Shown: positions 15,590-23,171 of the stretch, in pieces
Layout: each line of letters opens with the position of its first letter
How positions within the stretch are numbered: position 1 is the stretch's first letter
DNA from: Sedimenticola sp.
Lineage (GTDB): Bacteria > Pseudomonadota > Gammaproteobacteria > Chromatiales > Chromatiaceae
Assembly (NCBI GenBank): GCA_027023915.1
Contig: JALVUB010000226.1
Coordinates: 1-24,879 of the forward strand
Direction of reading: 5' to 3'
Length of the DNA stretch: 24,879 nt
Made by a program: the position numbers and the translations under genes
The notes under the pieces: generated by a model
What the model was told of the DNA's origin: nothing
Database searches by the model: none
What the model saw: the letters and a program-made list of their open reading frames with translations, nothing else

Positions 15590-16024
15590 TCAGTCCTCCA
15601 CCTTGCCGCCGGCCGCCTCAATGGCGGCGCGGGCGCCCTTGGTGGCGCCGATGCCCTTGAGGGTCACCGCCCGGCTGATCCCGCCGGAGAGGATCACCTT
15701 GGCGCGCTTCATGGTGCGCGGCAGGATATCCGCCTCGTAGAGGGCGTTCATGTCGATCACGTCGCCGGGCACCTTGTCGATCTCGTTCAGGCGCACCTCG
15801 GCGGTGTATTTGGCCTTGCGCGAGCGGAAGCCGACCTTGGGCAGGCGGCGCTGGAGCGGCATCTGGCCGCCTTCGAATCCCACCTTGTGGAACCCGCCGG
15901 AACGGGACTTCTGACCCTTGTGACCACGGCCACAGGTCTTGCCCAGGCCACTGCCAATGCCGCGACCCACGCGCTTGCGATCCTGGCGGCTGCCGGCGGC
16001 GGGCTTGAGAGTATTCAGGCGCAT
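15590..16024 (-). CDS. rplO: 50S ribosomal protein L15
   Basis: Late-assembly large-subunit protein with 144 residues, the same as E. coli. It opens MRLNTLKPAAGSRQDRKRVGRGIGSGLGKTCGRGHKGQKSRSGG, a Gly/Arg/Lys-rich extension buried in 23S rRNA, and ends in a compact globular domain. The ATG at 16024 is supported by homology; an upstream in-frame extension to 16048 lies inside rpmD. Confidence 0.97.
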   Translation of the reverse strand: MRLNTLKPAAGSRQDRKRVGRGIGSGLGKTCGRGHKGQKSRSGGFHKVGFEGGQMPLQRRLPKVGFRSRKAKYTAEVRLNEIDKVPGDVIDMNALYEADILPRTMKRAKVILSGGISRAVTLKGIGATKGARAAIEAAGGKVED

Positions 16025-16028
16025 GTCG

Positions 16029-16217
16029 TCACTCCTCCACCAGCTCAACCATGTAGGAAACCTTGTTCAGCATGCCGCGGGTGGCTGGGGTGTCTTCCAC
16101 CTCCACCACCTGGTGCATGCGCCGCAACCCCAGCCCGCGCACGCAGGCCTGGTGTTTCTTGAGCCGGCCATGCATGCTGCGCACCAGCTTCACCTTCATC
16201 GTCTTCTTGTCCGCCAC
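16029..16217 (-). CDS. rpmD: 50S ribosomal protein L30
   Basis: A 62-residue protein with the L30 signature GLGLRRMHQVVEVEDTPATRGMLNKV. The start is GTG at 16217, with GGAG eight bases upstream, giving ADKKTMKVKLVRS, which aligns with the N-terminus of E. coli L30. An internal ATG at codon 7 would trim the first strand. It lies 5 bp after rpsE and 4 bp before rplO. Confidence 0.93.
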   Translation of the reverse strand: MADKKTMKVKLVRSMHGRLKKHQACVRGLGLRRMHQVVEVEDTPATRGMLNKVSYMVELVEE

Positions 16218-16222
16218 GGTAC

Positions 16223-16729
16223 TTACTCCGTAATCTCTTCCAGGGTCTTGCCGCGCTTGGCCGCCATCTCGTCCGGACTGCGCATGGCGACCAGGCCGTT
16301 CATGGTCGCCCGCACCACGTTGATGGGGTTGTTGGAACCGATACACTTGGCCAGTACATTGTGCACGCCAACGGCTTCGAAGATGGCGCGCATGGCACCG
16401 CCGGCGATGATGCCGGTACCCTCGGAGGCGGGCTGCATGTAAACCTTGGCCGCGCCGTGCTTGCCGATGAGGGGATATTGAAGGGTGCCGCCGTTGAGCT
16501 TGATGGTCTGCATGTTGCGCTTGGCCACCTCCATCGCCTTCTGGATGGCCACCGGCACCTCTTTCGCCTTGCCCATGCCATAACCCACCTTGCCATCGCC
16601 GTCGCCGACCACCACAAGTGCGGAAAAGCCAAACTGGCGGCCACCCTTGACCACCTTGGCCACCCGGTTGACGGCAACCAGTTTTTCGATCAGCTCTTCG
16701 CCAGCAGCGTTGGTATCGTAATCTGCCAT
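16223..16729 (-). CDS. rpsE: 30S ribosomal protein S5
   Basis: Decoding-site protein of the 30S subunit that affects translational accuracy. The 168 residues contain the dsRBD-like N-terminal half with RVAKVVKGGRQFGFSALVVVGDGDGKVGYGMGKAKEVP and the C-terminal half with VYMQPASEGTGIIAGGAMRAIFE. ATG 16729 matches the usual N-terminus, with an insertion-rich acidic start (ADYDTNAAGEEL). Confidence 0.97.
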   Translation of the reverse strand: MADYDTNAAGEELIEKLVAVNRVAKVVKGGRQFGFSALVVVGDGDGKVGYGMGKAKEVPVAIQKAMEVAKRNMQTIKLNGGTLQYPLIGKHGAAKVYMQPASEGTGIIAGGAMRAIFEAVGVHNVLAKCIGSNNPINVVRATMNGLVAMRSPDEMAAKRGKTLEEITE

Positions 16730-16739
16730 GCTTGAATCC

Positions 16740-17096
16740 TCAGAACTTGAGCCCGGCTTCGCGGGCCGCCTCGGCCAGCGCCTTGACGCGACCGTGATAC
16801 TGGAAACCGGAACGATCGAAGGCCACCTTTTCGATGCCGGCAGCCTTGGCCCGCTCGGCCACCGCCCGCCCGACCACGGCGGCAGCAGCCACATTGCCGG
16901 TGGAACCTTCGATGGAACCCCGCAGATCCCGCTCCACGGTGGACGCGGCACAGATCACATTGCGGCCGTCGGCGTCTATCACCTGGGCATAGATGTGACG
17001 CGGCGTGCGGTGCACGGTGAGACGAGGAACGCCCAGTTCCCGGATTTTGGCGCGGGCGCGACGAGCCCGACGCAGGCGGCTTGCTTTCTTGTCCAT
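16740..17096 (-). CDS. rplR: 50S ribosomal protein L18
   Basis: 5S rRNA-binding protein of the central protuberance. The 118 residues read MDKKASRLRRARRARAKIREL at the start, then VHRTPRHIYAQVI and FDRSGFQYHGRVKALAEAAREAGLKF. ATG 17096 is chosen by homology to E. coli; GTG 17105 and ATG 17102 are in frame but sit too close to the AAGGGG ribosome-binding site. Confidence 0.95.
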   Translation of the reverse strand: MDKKASRLRRARRARAKIRELGVPRLTVHRTPRHIYAQVIDADGRNVICAASTVERDLRGSIEGSTGNVAAAAVVGRAVAERAKAAGIEKVAFDRSGFQYHGRVKALAEAAREAGLKF

Positions 17097-17108
17097 CGTC
17101 ATCACCCC

Positions 17109-17645
17109 TTACTTTTTCTTCGCTTCTTTGCGAACCACGTATTCGTCCGCGTAGCGAACGCCCTTGCCCTTGTAGGGCTCTGGCGGCCGGTAACGCCGGA
17201 TCTCGGCGGCCACCTGCCCAACCTTCTGCTTGTCGCTACCGGAAACCACTATTTCGGTCTGCGAGGGAGTCTCAATGGTGATCCCCTCGGGAATCGGATA
17301 TTCCACCGGATGGGAAAAACCAAGACTGAGATCCAGCACCTTGCCCTTGACCTGGGCACGATAACCCACGCCCACCAGTTGCAACTTTTTCTCAAAACCC
17401 TGGCTGACACCCACCACCATATTGTTGATGAGCGCGCGCATGGTGCCGGCCATGGCCCATGCCGCTTTGTTTTCCACATCCACCGGGCTCACCCGCACTT
17501 CGTTCTCTTCCAGGGAGACTTTCACGAGCGGATGCACCTCATACTCATGGGTGCCCTTGGGGCCCTTGACGGTCACTTTCTGCCCATCAACCTTCACCTC
17601 CACGCCGGAGGCCACAGGAACAGGCGCCTTTGCAATACGTGACAT
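17109..17645 (-). CDS. rplF: 50S ribosomal protein L6
   Basis: Large-subunit protein near the factor-binding centre and the sarcin-ricin loop. The 178 residues form two duplicated alpha/beta domains, with VTVKGPKG in the first and the C-terminal RNA-binding signature PPEPYKGKGVRYADEYVVRKEAKKK. The ATG at 17645 has GGAGG eight bases upstream. Confidence 0.97.
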   Translation of the reverse strand: MSRIAKAPVPVASGVEVKVDGQKVTVKGPKGTHEYEVHPLVKVSLEENEVRVSPVDVENKAAWAMAGTMRALINNMVVGVSQGFEKKLQLVGVGYRAQVKGKVLDLSLGFSHPVEYPIPEGITIETPSQTEIVVSGSDKQKVGQVAAEIRRYRPPEPYKGKGVRYADEYVVRKEAKKK

Positions 17646-17661
17646 GGCAGTTCCCTCCCGG

Positions 17662-18057
17662 TCAGGCGACGTAGGCGATGACTTCACCACCATGGCCCTG
17701 CTTCCGGGCCTCGCGGTCGGTCATCACCCCTTTGGAGGTGGAAACGATGGCAATGCCGAGCCCACCACGAACCTTGGGCAACTCTTCCTTGCCCTTGTAG
17801 ACCCGCAGCCCGGGCCGACTCACCCGCTGGATCATCTCGATCACGGGCTGCCCCTGAAAATACTTGAGCGCGATCTCCATCACCGGCTTGCCACCCTCTT
17901 CGAGAAGATCGACGCCACCGATGTAGCCCTCCTGTTCCAACACGCGGGCAATGGCCATTTTTTTCTTCGAAGCCGGCAGACGCACCTTCGTCTTGCCCGC
18001 CTGCTGGCCGTTGCGGATGCGCGTAAGCATGTCCGCAATGGGATCTGACATACTCAT
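17662..18057 (-). CDS. rpsH: 30S ribosomal protein S8
   Basis: Binds helix 21 of 16S rRNA; in E. coli it represses the spc operon by binding at the rplE start. The 131 residues start MSMSDPIADMLTRIRNGQ and contain the signature GLGIAIVSTSKGVMTDREARKQGHGGEVIAYVA. ATG 18057 is chosen by homology, with GAGGAG ten bases upstream. The gene is preceded by an atypically long 124-bp spacer. Confidence 0.97.
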   Translation of the reverse strand: MSMSDPIADMLTRIRNGQQAGKTKVRLPASKKKMAIARVLEQEGYIGGVDLLEEGGKPVMEIALKYFQGQPVIEMIQRVSRPGLRVYKGKEELPKVRGGLGIAIVSTSKGVMTDREARKQGHGGEVIAYVA

Positions 18058-18181
18058 AAGTTTCTGGCTCCTCGGGTCAGGCAACTCCTGGAGCGGAGTC
18101 CGATACCCACTGGTGAAAGCGGCTCAAAAAAGAGCCGGAAAGAATAACGGATTTTAGAAATTTATTCCAGTGCCGGCGGAA
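18058..18181 (-). other. Long AT-rich rpsN–rpsH spacer with two hairpins
   Basis: This 124-bp gap interrupts an operon whose other spc gaps are mostly 4–16 bp. In transcription order it holds an AT-rich tract (about 18139–18168), a hairpin CGGCTC–T6–GAGCCG (18120–18137), a second hairpin ACTCC–6-nt loop–GGAGT (18084–18099) and the rpsH ribosome-binding site. No convincing promoter or coding frame was seen. A regulatory or processing role is possible but unproven. Confidence 0.5.
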
Positions 18182-18487
18182 TCACCAGCTCGCCTTGCGC
18201 AGCCCGGGAACGTCCCCACGCATGGCCGCTTCACGCAGCTTGTTGCGGCAGAGACCAAACTTGCGGTACACCGCATGGGGTCGGCCGGTGATGCGACAAC
18301 GACGCTGCTGACGCACCGGGCTGGCGTCGCGCGGCAACTTTTGCAGCTTGAGCACCGCGGCGTCGATCTCCTCGGGGCTGCTGTTGGGATTCTTGATGAT
18401 CGCCTTCAGCTCGGCACGTCTGGCTGCGTACCTGGCGACCATCTTGGCTCGCTTGTTCTCGCGGGCAATCATGCTTTTCTTTGCCAT
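18182..18487 (-). CDS. rpsN: 30S ribosomal protein S14
   Basis: Head protein of the 30S subunit. At 101 residues it is the long, zinc-free type: the CxxC pairs of short S14 are absent. It begins MAKKSMIARENKRAKMVARYA and ends RCRITGRPHAVYRKFGLCRNKLREAAMRGDVPGLRKASW. The start at 18487 excludes an upstream extension that shadows rplE. Confidence 0.97.
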   Translation of the reverse strand: MAKKSMIARENKRAKMVARYAARRAELKAIIKNPNSSPEEIDAAVLKLQKLPRDASPVRQQRRCRITGRPHAVYRKFGLCRNKLREAAMRGDVPGLRKASW

Positions 18488-18503
18488 CTGGAACCGCTCC
18501 CAG

Positions 18504-19040
18504 TCACTTAAAGGGGAAGTTGAAGCCGTCGAGCAGGGCCTTGGCCTCCTCGTCGGTGTTGGCGGTGGTGGTGATGGTGATGTCCATGCCACGCAGCGCG
18601 TCGATCTTGTCGTAATCGACCTCGGGAAAGATGATCTGCTCGCGCACGCCCATGCTGTAGTTGCCACGACCATCAAACGACTTGGCGCTCAAGCCCCTGA
18701 AGTCACGGATACGGGGAATGGCGACATTGATGAGCCGGTCGAGGAATTCGTACATGCGCTCACGCCGCAACGTCACCTTGCAGCCAATGGGCCAGCCCTC
18801 GCGGATCTTGAAGCCCGCCACCGACTTGCGCGCGCGGGTCACGATAGGCTTCTGGCCGGCGATGCGGGCCATGTCGTCCATGGCGAACTGCAACACTTTC
18901 TTGTCGGCCACCGCTTCTCCCACCCCCATGTTGAGGGTGATCTTTTCGATGCGCGGCACCTGCATGACGCTCTTGTAGCCGAACTTCTCCATGAGCGCCG
19001 GTACGATCTTTTCCTTGTACTGCTCTTGTAATCTTGCCAT
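18504..19040 (-). CDS. rplE: 50S ribosomal protein L5
   Basis: 5S rRNA-binding protein of the central protuberance that contacts the P-site tRNA. The 178 residues include IEKITLNMGVGEA, GQKPIVTRARKSVAGFKIREGWPIGCKVTLR, and DITITTTANTDEEAKALLDGFNFPFK. The 13-bp rplX–rplE gap corresponds to the S8 repressor target in E. coli; a matching structure was not evident by eye. Confidence 0.97.
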   Translation of the reverse strand: MARLQEQYKEKIVPALMEKFGYKSVMQVPRIEKITLNMGVGEAVADKKVLQFAMDDMARIAGQKPIVTRARKSVAGFKIREGWPIGCKVTLRRERMYEFLDRLINVAIPRIRDFRGLSAKSFDGRGNYSMGVREQIIFPEVDYDKIDALRGMDITITTTANTDEEAKALLDGFNFPFK

Positions 19041-19053
19041 CGGAGTGCCTGCC

Positions 19054-19371
19054 TCAAACGTCCACGACTTCGCCGTTGGACTTGTAGATTCTTACTTTGC
19101 GGCCGTCCTCGAGGATCTTGAAGCCCACGCGGTCGGCCTTGTTGGTCACCGGATTGAAGAGCGCCACGTTGGAAATATGCAGCGGCATCTCTTTTTCGAT
19201 AATGCCACCCGGCTCGCCCTTCATCGGGTTGGGCTTGACGTGCTTCTTGGCCAGGTTGACGTTTTCCACCAACACACGGTTCTCAAGCACCTTGAGCACG
19301 GTACCGCGCTTGCCCTTGTCCTTTCCGGCGATGACGATGACATCGTCGCCCTTGCGAATCTTTCTTGCCAT
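19054..19371 (-). CDS. rplX: 50S ribosomal protein L24
   Basis: Assembly-initiator protein bound to domain I of 23S rRNA near the tunnel exit. The 105 residues carry an N-terminal KOW motif (RKGDDVIVIAGKDKGKRGTV) and the conserved VNLAKKHVKPNP segment. It starts 7 bp after rplN. Confidence 0.97.
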   Translation of the reverse strand: MARKIRKGDDVIVIAGKDKGKRGTVLKVLENRVLVENVNLAKKHVKPNPMKGEPGGIIEKEMPLHISNVALFNPVTNKADRVGFKILEDGRKVRIYKSNGEVVDV

Positions 19372-19378
19372 GACTACC

Positions 19379-19747
19379 TCACAGCACCTCGGGTGCCAGG
19401 GAAATGATCTTCATGAAGCGCTCGCTCCGCAGCTCGCGGGTGACGGGACCGAAGATGCGGGTGCCGATGGGCTGCAACTGGTTGTTGAGCAGCACAGCGG
19501 CGTTGCCGTCAAAGCGAATGACGGAGCCATCGGGACGGCGCACGCCCTTCTTGGTACGCACCACCACGGCGTTATAAACATCACCCTTTTTCACCTTGCC
19601 GCGCGGAATGGAATCCTTCACCGACACCTTGATGATGTCGCCGATGCCGGCGTAACGCCGGTGCGAACCACCCAACACTTTGATGCACTGAACCTTTCTG
19701 GCGCCGCTGTTGTCGGCCACGTTCAGCATGGTCTGCATCTGGATCAT
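19379..19747 (-). CDS. rplN: 50S ribosomal protein L14
   Basis: Subunit-bridge protein and first gene of the spc operon. The 122 residues begin MIQMQTMLNVADNSGARKVQCIKVLGG and include AVVVRTKKGVRRPDGSVIRFD. The ATG at 19747 follows a GGGGAAGAG ribosome-binding site. Confidence 0.97.
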   Translation of the reverse strand: MIQMQTMLNVADNSGARKVQCIKVLGGSHRRYAGIGDIIKVSVKDSIPRGKVKKGDVYNAVVVRTKKGVRRPDGSVIRFDGNAAVLLNNQLQPIGTRIFGPVTRELRSERFMKIISLAPEVL

Positions 19748-19767
19748 GACTCTTCCCCAAGTCCTCT

Positions 19768-19795
19768 ATTGTTCTACCGGGCCGTCACCCGTCAA
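19768..19795 (-). promoter_or_regulatory. Candidate spc-operon promoter between rpsQ and rplN
   Basis: On the minus strand TTGACG (19790–19795, overlapping the rpsQ stop), a 16-bp spacer and AACAAT (19768–19773) give a moderate sigma-70 match (5/6 and 4/6). The position corresponds to the spc promoter of E. coli. Confidence 0.4.
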
Positions 19796-20052
19796 CGGGC
19801 GCGCTCGACCACTCTTACCAGCCGCCACTTCTTGGTCTTGGACAACGGACGGCACTGCTCCACCACCACCGTATCTCCGATACGACACTCGTTGTTCTCA
19901 TCATGCGCATGCACCTTGGTGGAGCGGCGGATGAACTTGCCATAGAGCGGATGCTTGACGCGACGTTCAACCTGCACGGTAATGGACTTGTCCATTTTGT
20001 CGCTGATGACACGCCCCTGAAGGGTGCGGTTTGTCGGTTGTTGCTCGCTCAT
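19792..20052 (-). CDS. rpsQ: 30S ribosomal protein S17
   Basis: OB-fold 16S rRNA-binding protein of 86 residues. Visible are RTLQGRVISDKMDKSITVQVERRVKHPLYGKFIRRSTKVHAHDE and the RIGDTVVVEQCRPLSKTKKWRLV block. It starts 2 bp after rpmC and is the last gene of the S10 part. Confidence 0.97.
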   Translation of the reverse strand: MSEQQPTNRTLQGRVISDKMDKSITVQVERRVKHPLYGKFIRRSTKVHAHDENNECRIGDTVVVEQCRPLSKTKKWRLVRVVERAR

Positions 20053-20054
20053 GG

Positions 20055-20249
20055 TCAGCCTGCCTTCCGCTTCTCGTTCATGACCGTCTTCACGCGCGCG
20101 ATGTCGCGGCGCACCTGCTTCATCTGATGATGCCGGGCGAGCTGCCCGGTGCCCTTCTGCATGCGCAGGTTGAACTGCTCCTTGAGCAGATCGTTCAGCG
20201 TCTGGCGCAGCTCTTCCTGGGATTTTTCCCGCAGTTCACTCGCTTTCAT
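20055..20249 (-). CDS. rpmC: 50S ribosomal protein L29
   Basis: Small helical hairpin protein at the tunnel exit. The 64 residues read MKASELREKSQEELRQTLNDLLKEQFNLRMQ and RRDIARVKTVMNEK. ATG 20249 matches the E. coli N-terminus and overlaps the rplP stop by one base (TGATG). An in-frame GTG one codon earlier (20252) would give a 4-bp overlap; both imply coupling to rplP. Confidence 0.94.
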   Translation of the reverse strand: MKASELREKSQEELRQTLNDLLKEQFNLRMQKGTGQLARHHQMKQVRRDIARVKTVMNEKRKAG

Positions 20250-20662
20250 CACATGATCGTCCGTTTGACAAAAGTGGTCTCCACCGGGAGCTTGGCGGAA
20301 GCCAGCTTGAAGGCCTCACGAGCCAGCTCCTCGGGCACCCCCTCGATCTCGTAGAGCATGCGGCCCGGCTGGATCAGTGCCACCCAGTACTCCACGTTAC
20401 CCTTACCCTTGCCCATGCGCACCTCCAGGGGTTTCTTGGTAATGGGCTTATCGGGAAAGACTCGGATATAGAGCTTGCCGCCCCGCTTCACCTTGCGGGT
20501 GATGGTACGGCGGGCCGCCTCGATCTGGCGGGCGGTGATACGGCCCCGCCCGACCGCCTTGAGTCCGAATTCGCCGAAGCTAACTTCATTGCCGCGATGA
20601 GCCAGGCCACGGTTACGGCCCTTCTGTTGCTTGCGGAACTTGGTACGTTTGGGCTGTAACAT
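20249..20662 (-). CDS. rplP: 50S ribosomal protein L16
   Basis: Late-assembly protein near the A-site tRNA elbow. The 137 residues start MLQPKRTKFRKQQKGRNRG and contain ITKKPLEVRMGKGKGNVEYWVALIQPG. Arg82 corresponds to the arginine that is hydroxylated in E. coli L16 (Arg81). The gap to rpsC is 2 bp. Confidence 0.97.
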   Translation of the reverse strand: MLQPKRTKFRKQQKGRNRGLAHRGNEVSFGEFGLKAVGRGRITARQIEAARRTITRKVKRGGKLYIRVFPDKPITKKPLEVRMGKGKGNVEYWVALIQPGRMLYEIEGVPEELAREAFKLASAKLPVETTFVKRTIM

Positions 20663-20664
20663 CT

Positions 20665-21357
20665 TCAGCTTCTCCCGGCCGCTTTCTTGCCTTTCCTGCC
20701 GCCCTTGGCAGCTTGCTCCGCCTGCTGGTCACCAAAGACCTCGCCACGGAAGATCCACACCTTGATACCGATAACACCGTAGGTAGTAGACGCCTCGGCG
20801 GTGGCGTAGTCGATGTCGGCGCGCAGGGTATGCAGCGGAACCCGACCCTCACGATACCACTCGGTGCGCGCGATCTCGGCACCATTCAGACGACCCGAGA
20901 TACTGACCTTGATCCCCTCCGCGCCCTGCCGCATAGTGTTCTGCACCGCCCGCTTCATGGCGCGGCGGAACATGATGCGGCGCTCGATCTGCTGGGCGAT
21001 GTTTTCCGCCACCAGCTTGGCATCCAGCTCAGGCTTGCGGATCTCCTCGATGGCAATCTGCACCGGGCCGTCAACCATCCCGGCCACCTCCTTGCGCAGG
21101 CGGTCAATATCCTCGCCCTTCTTGCCAATCACCAAGCCCGGCCGCGCGGTATGCACGGTGATATGGGTATTGTTGGCCATGCGATCGATCTGGATGCGAG
21201 AGACCGAGGCATGCGCCAGTTTTTTCTGCAGAAAATCGCGAATGGCGAGATCCTGGTTCAGCAGCTCCGCATAGCTGCTGTTGTCGGCATACCAGCGCGA
21301 GTTATGCTGTTTTACGATACCCAGGCGGATACCGATCGGATTGACTTTCTGACCCAT
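20665..21357 (-). CDS. rpsC: 30S ribosomal protein S3
   Basis: Head protein lining the mRNA entry tunnel. The 230 residues start MGQKVNPIGIRLGIVKQHNSRWYA, carry a KH type-2 domain with RPGLVIGKKGEDIDRLRKEV, and have the C-terminal domain YGVIGIKVWIFRGEVFGD. The end is an Ala/Gly/Lys-rich basic tail. Confidence 0.97.
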   Translation of the reverse strand: MGQKVNPIGIRLGIVKQHNSRWYADNSSYAELLNQDLAIRDFLQKKLAHASVSRIQIDRMANNTHITVHTARPGLVIGKKGEDIDRLRKEVAGMVDGPVQIAIEEIRKPELDAKLVAENIAQQIERRIMFRRAMKRAVQNTMRQGAEGIKVSISGRLNGAEIARTEWYREGRVPLHTLRADIDYATAEASTTYGVIGIKVWIFRGEVFGDQQAEQAAKGGRKGKKAAGRS

Positions 21358-21371
21358 GATTCTCCGTCCGT

Positions 21372-21704
21372 CTACTCGTCGCCCACCGCGACCGTGATGT
21401 GGCTGGTGCGCTTGAGAATGCGCGTGGCGCGTCCCTTGGCCCGCGCGCGGATGCGCTTCATGGTCGGCCCTTCGTCCACCATCACCGCCACCACTTTCAG
21501 TTCATCCACGTCGGCGCCCTCGTTGTTTTCGGCATTGGCGATGGCCGAATCGAGCACCTTCTTCATCAGGGCAGCGCCCTTCTTTTTGCTGAATTGGAGC
21601 AGATCAAGCGCCTGCTCCACCGGCAGACCCCGGATCTGATCGGCCACCAGCCGCCCCTTCTGCGGGGAGATGCGCGCATAACGCAACACTGCTTTCGCCT
21701 GCAT
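21372..21704 (-). CDS. rplV: 50S ribosomal protein L22
   Basis: Its long beta hairpin lines the nascent-peptide tunnel (VDEGPTMKRIRARAKGRATRILKRTSHITVAV). At 110 residues it equals E. coli. ATG 21704 is preceded by TAAGGAGG at an eight-base spacing, one of the strongest ribosome-binding sites in the window; it overlaps the rpsS stop. This rules out the longer frame reaching 21749. Confidence 0.97.
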   Translation of the reverse strand: MQAKAVLRYARISPQKGRLVADQIRGLPVEQALDLLQFSKKKGAALMKKVLDSAIANAENNEGADVDELKVVAVMVDEGPTMKRIRARAKGRATRILKRTSHITVAVGDE

Positions 21705-21717
21705 GTCGGTAGCCTCC

Positions 21718-21996
21718 TTAACGTTTCTTTGCCTTTTTGTCCGCGGCATGGCCGCGATAGGTCCGCGTCAGGGCGAACTCGCCCAGTTTGTGGCCCACCA
21801 TGTTCTCGGTGATGAGAACAGGCACATGCTGGCGGCCGTTGTGCACCGCAATGGTCAGGCCCACCATTTCGGGCACGATCATGGAGCGGCGCGACCAGGT
21901 CTTGATGGGGCGGCGGTTGTTTGTGGCCACCGCCTCTTCCACCTTCTTCATCAGATGGTGGTCTACGAATGGTCCCTTGCGTACTGAACGTGGCAT
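21718..21996 (-). CDS. rpsS: 30S ribosomal protein S19
   Basis: Head protein that pairs with S13. The 92 residues start MPRSVRKGPFVDHHLMKKVE and include TWSRRSMIVPEMVGLTIAVHNGRQHVPVLITENMVGHKLGEFA, all typical. The C-terminus is basic. It lies 17 bp after rplB. Confidence 0.97.
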   Translation of the reverse strand: MPRSVRKGPFVDHHLMKKVEEAVATNNRRPIKTWSRRSMIVPEMVGLTIAVHNGRQHVPVLITENMVGHKLGEFALTRTYRGHAADKKAKKR

Positions 21997-22013
21997 GACT
22001 GATTACCCCAAAA

Positions 22014-22841
22014 TCACTTGCGGCGACGGTCGCGCACGATGAACTTGTCGGTGCGCTTGTTCTTGCGGGTCTTGTGGCCCTTGGTGGGCACGCCCCAGGG
22101 GGTCACCGGATGGCGACCACCGGAAGTGCGGCCCTCGCCGCCCCCATGGGGGTGATCCACCGGGTTCATCACCACGCCGCGCACGGTGGGCCGGATGCCG
22201 CGCCAGCGGGAGGCGCCCGCCTTGCCCAACTTCCGCAGGTTGTGCTCGGCGTTGCCCACCTCGCCGATGGTGGCGCGGCAGTCAGCGTGGATCTTGCGCA
22301 TCTCGCCCGAGCGCAGCCGCAGGGTGGCGTAGTCTCCCTCGCGCGCCACCAGCTGGGCGGAAGTGCCGGCGCTGCGGGCGATCTGGGCGCCCTTGCCGAT
22401 CTTCATCTCCACGCAGTGGACGGTAGTACCCACGGGGATGTTGCGCAGAGGCAGGGCGTTGCCCGGCGCGATGGGCGCTTCCACGCCCGACTGGATGGTG
22501 TCGCCCACCTCGAGTCCTTTTGGCGCAATGATGTAGCGGCGCTCTCCGTCGAGATATTTGATGAGGCAGAGATGGGCGCTGCGGTTGGGATCGTATTCGA
22601 TCCGCTCAACAATCCCCGGCACCCCATCCTTGTTGCGTTTGAAATCGACGATGCGATAACGGCGCTTGTGACCACCGCCACGATGACGGGTGGTGATGCG
22701 GCCCTGATTGTTACGCCCGCCGGTTTTGGACTTTTTCGCCACCAGGGGCCCATGGGGCGCGCCCTTGTGCAGTCCAGGCGTCTTCACCTGGACCACGAAA
22801 CGGCGTCCGGGCGATGTCGGCTTTGCTTTGACGATTGCCAT
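22014..22841 (-). CDS. rplB: 50S ribosomal protein L2
   Basis: Primary 23S rRNA binder needed for subunit association and peptidyl transfer. The 275 residues contain the SH3-like and OB-like core (RRYRIVDFKRNKDG and ALPLRNIPVGTTVHCVEMKIGKGAQ) and the signature VVMNPVDHPHGGGEGRTSGGRHPVTPWG with the conserved functional histidine. It lies 33 bp after rplW. Confidence 0.98.
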   Translation of the reverse strand: MAIVKAKPTSPGRRFVVQVKTPGLHKGAPHGPLVAKKSKTGGRNNQGRITTRHRGGGHKRRYRIVDFKRNKDGVPGIVERIEYDPNRSAHLCLIKYLDGERRYIIAPKGLEVGDTIQSGVEAPIAPGNALPLRNIPVGTTVHCVEMKIGKGAQIARSAGTSAQLVAREGDYATLRLRSGEMRKIHADCRATIGEVGNAEHNLRKLGKAGASRWRGIRPTVRGVVMNPVDHPHGGGEGRTSGGRHPVTPWGVPTKGHKTRKNKRTDKFIVRDRRRK

Positions 22842-22874
22842 TGCTCTCTATCCGCTTACTCTGTTGGGCACGGC

Positions 22875-23171
22875 TCAGGCGCCGGTGCCAAAATCGATGT
22901 CCTGACCCTCGGCCAGCCGGACGACGGCTTTTTTCCAGTCCTTGCGCTTACCGGCGATCTGGCCGAAACGCTTGCGCTTGCCCTTCACGTTCTGGGTTTG
23001 AACCTTTTCCACATTCACCTCGAACAGCAGTTCCACCGCTGCGGCGATCTCGGGCTTGGTCGCGTCGCGGGCCACCCGGAAGGTGAACTGGCGGGCTTCG
23101 TCGGCACCGACGGCGCTCTTTTCCGAAATAACCGGCCCCAGCAGAATTTTCATCAGTCGCTCTTGGTTCAT
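22875..23171 (-). CDS. rplW: 50S ribosomal protein L23
   Basis: Tunnel-exit protein that docks trigger factor and SRP. The 98 residues begin MNQERLMKILLGPVISEKSA and include RVARDATKPEIAAAVELLFEV. It overlaps the rplD stop by 4 bp (ATGA), suggesting coupled translation. Confidence 0.97.
   Translation of the reverse strand: MNQERLMKILLGPVISEKSAVGADEARQFTFRVARDATKPEIAAAVELLFEVNVEKVQTQNVKGKRKRFGQIAGKRKDWKKAVVRLAEGQDIDFGTGA

Noticed and set aside
14194..15660. 488-codon plus-strand open frame opposite secY
   Set aside because: Composition is dominated by His, Gln and Arg, as expected from the antisense of a membrane protein gene in GC-rich DNA; secY is certain.
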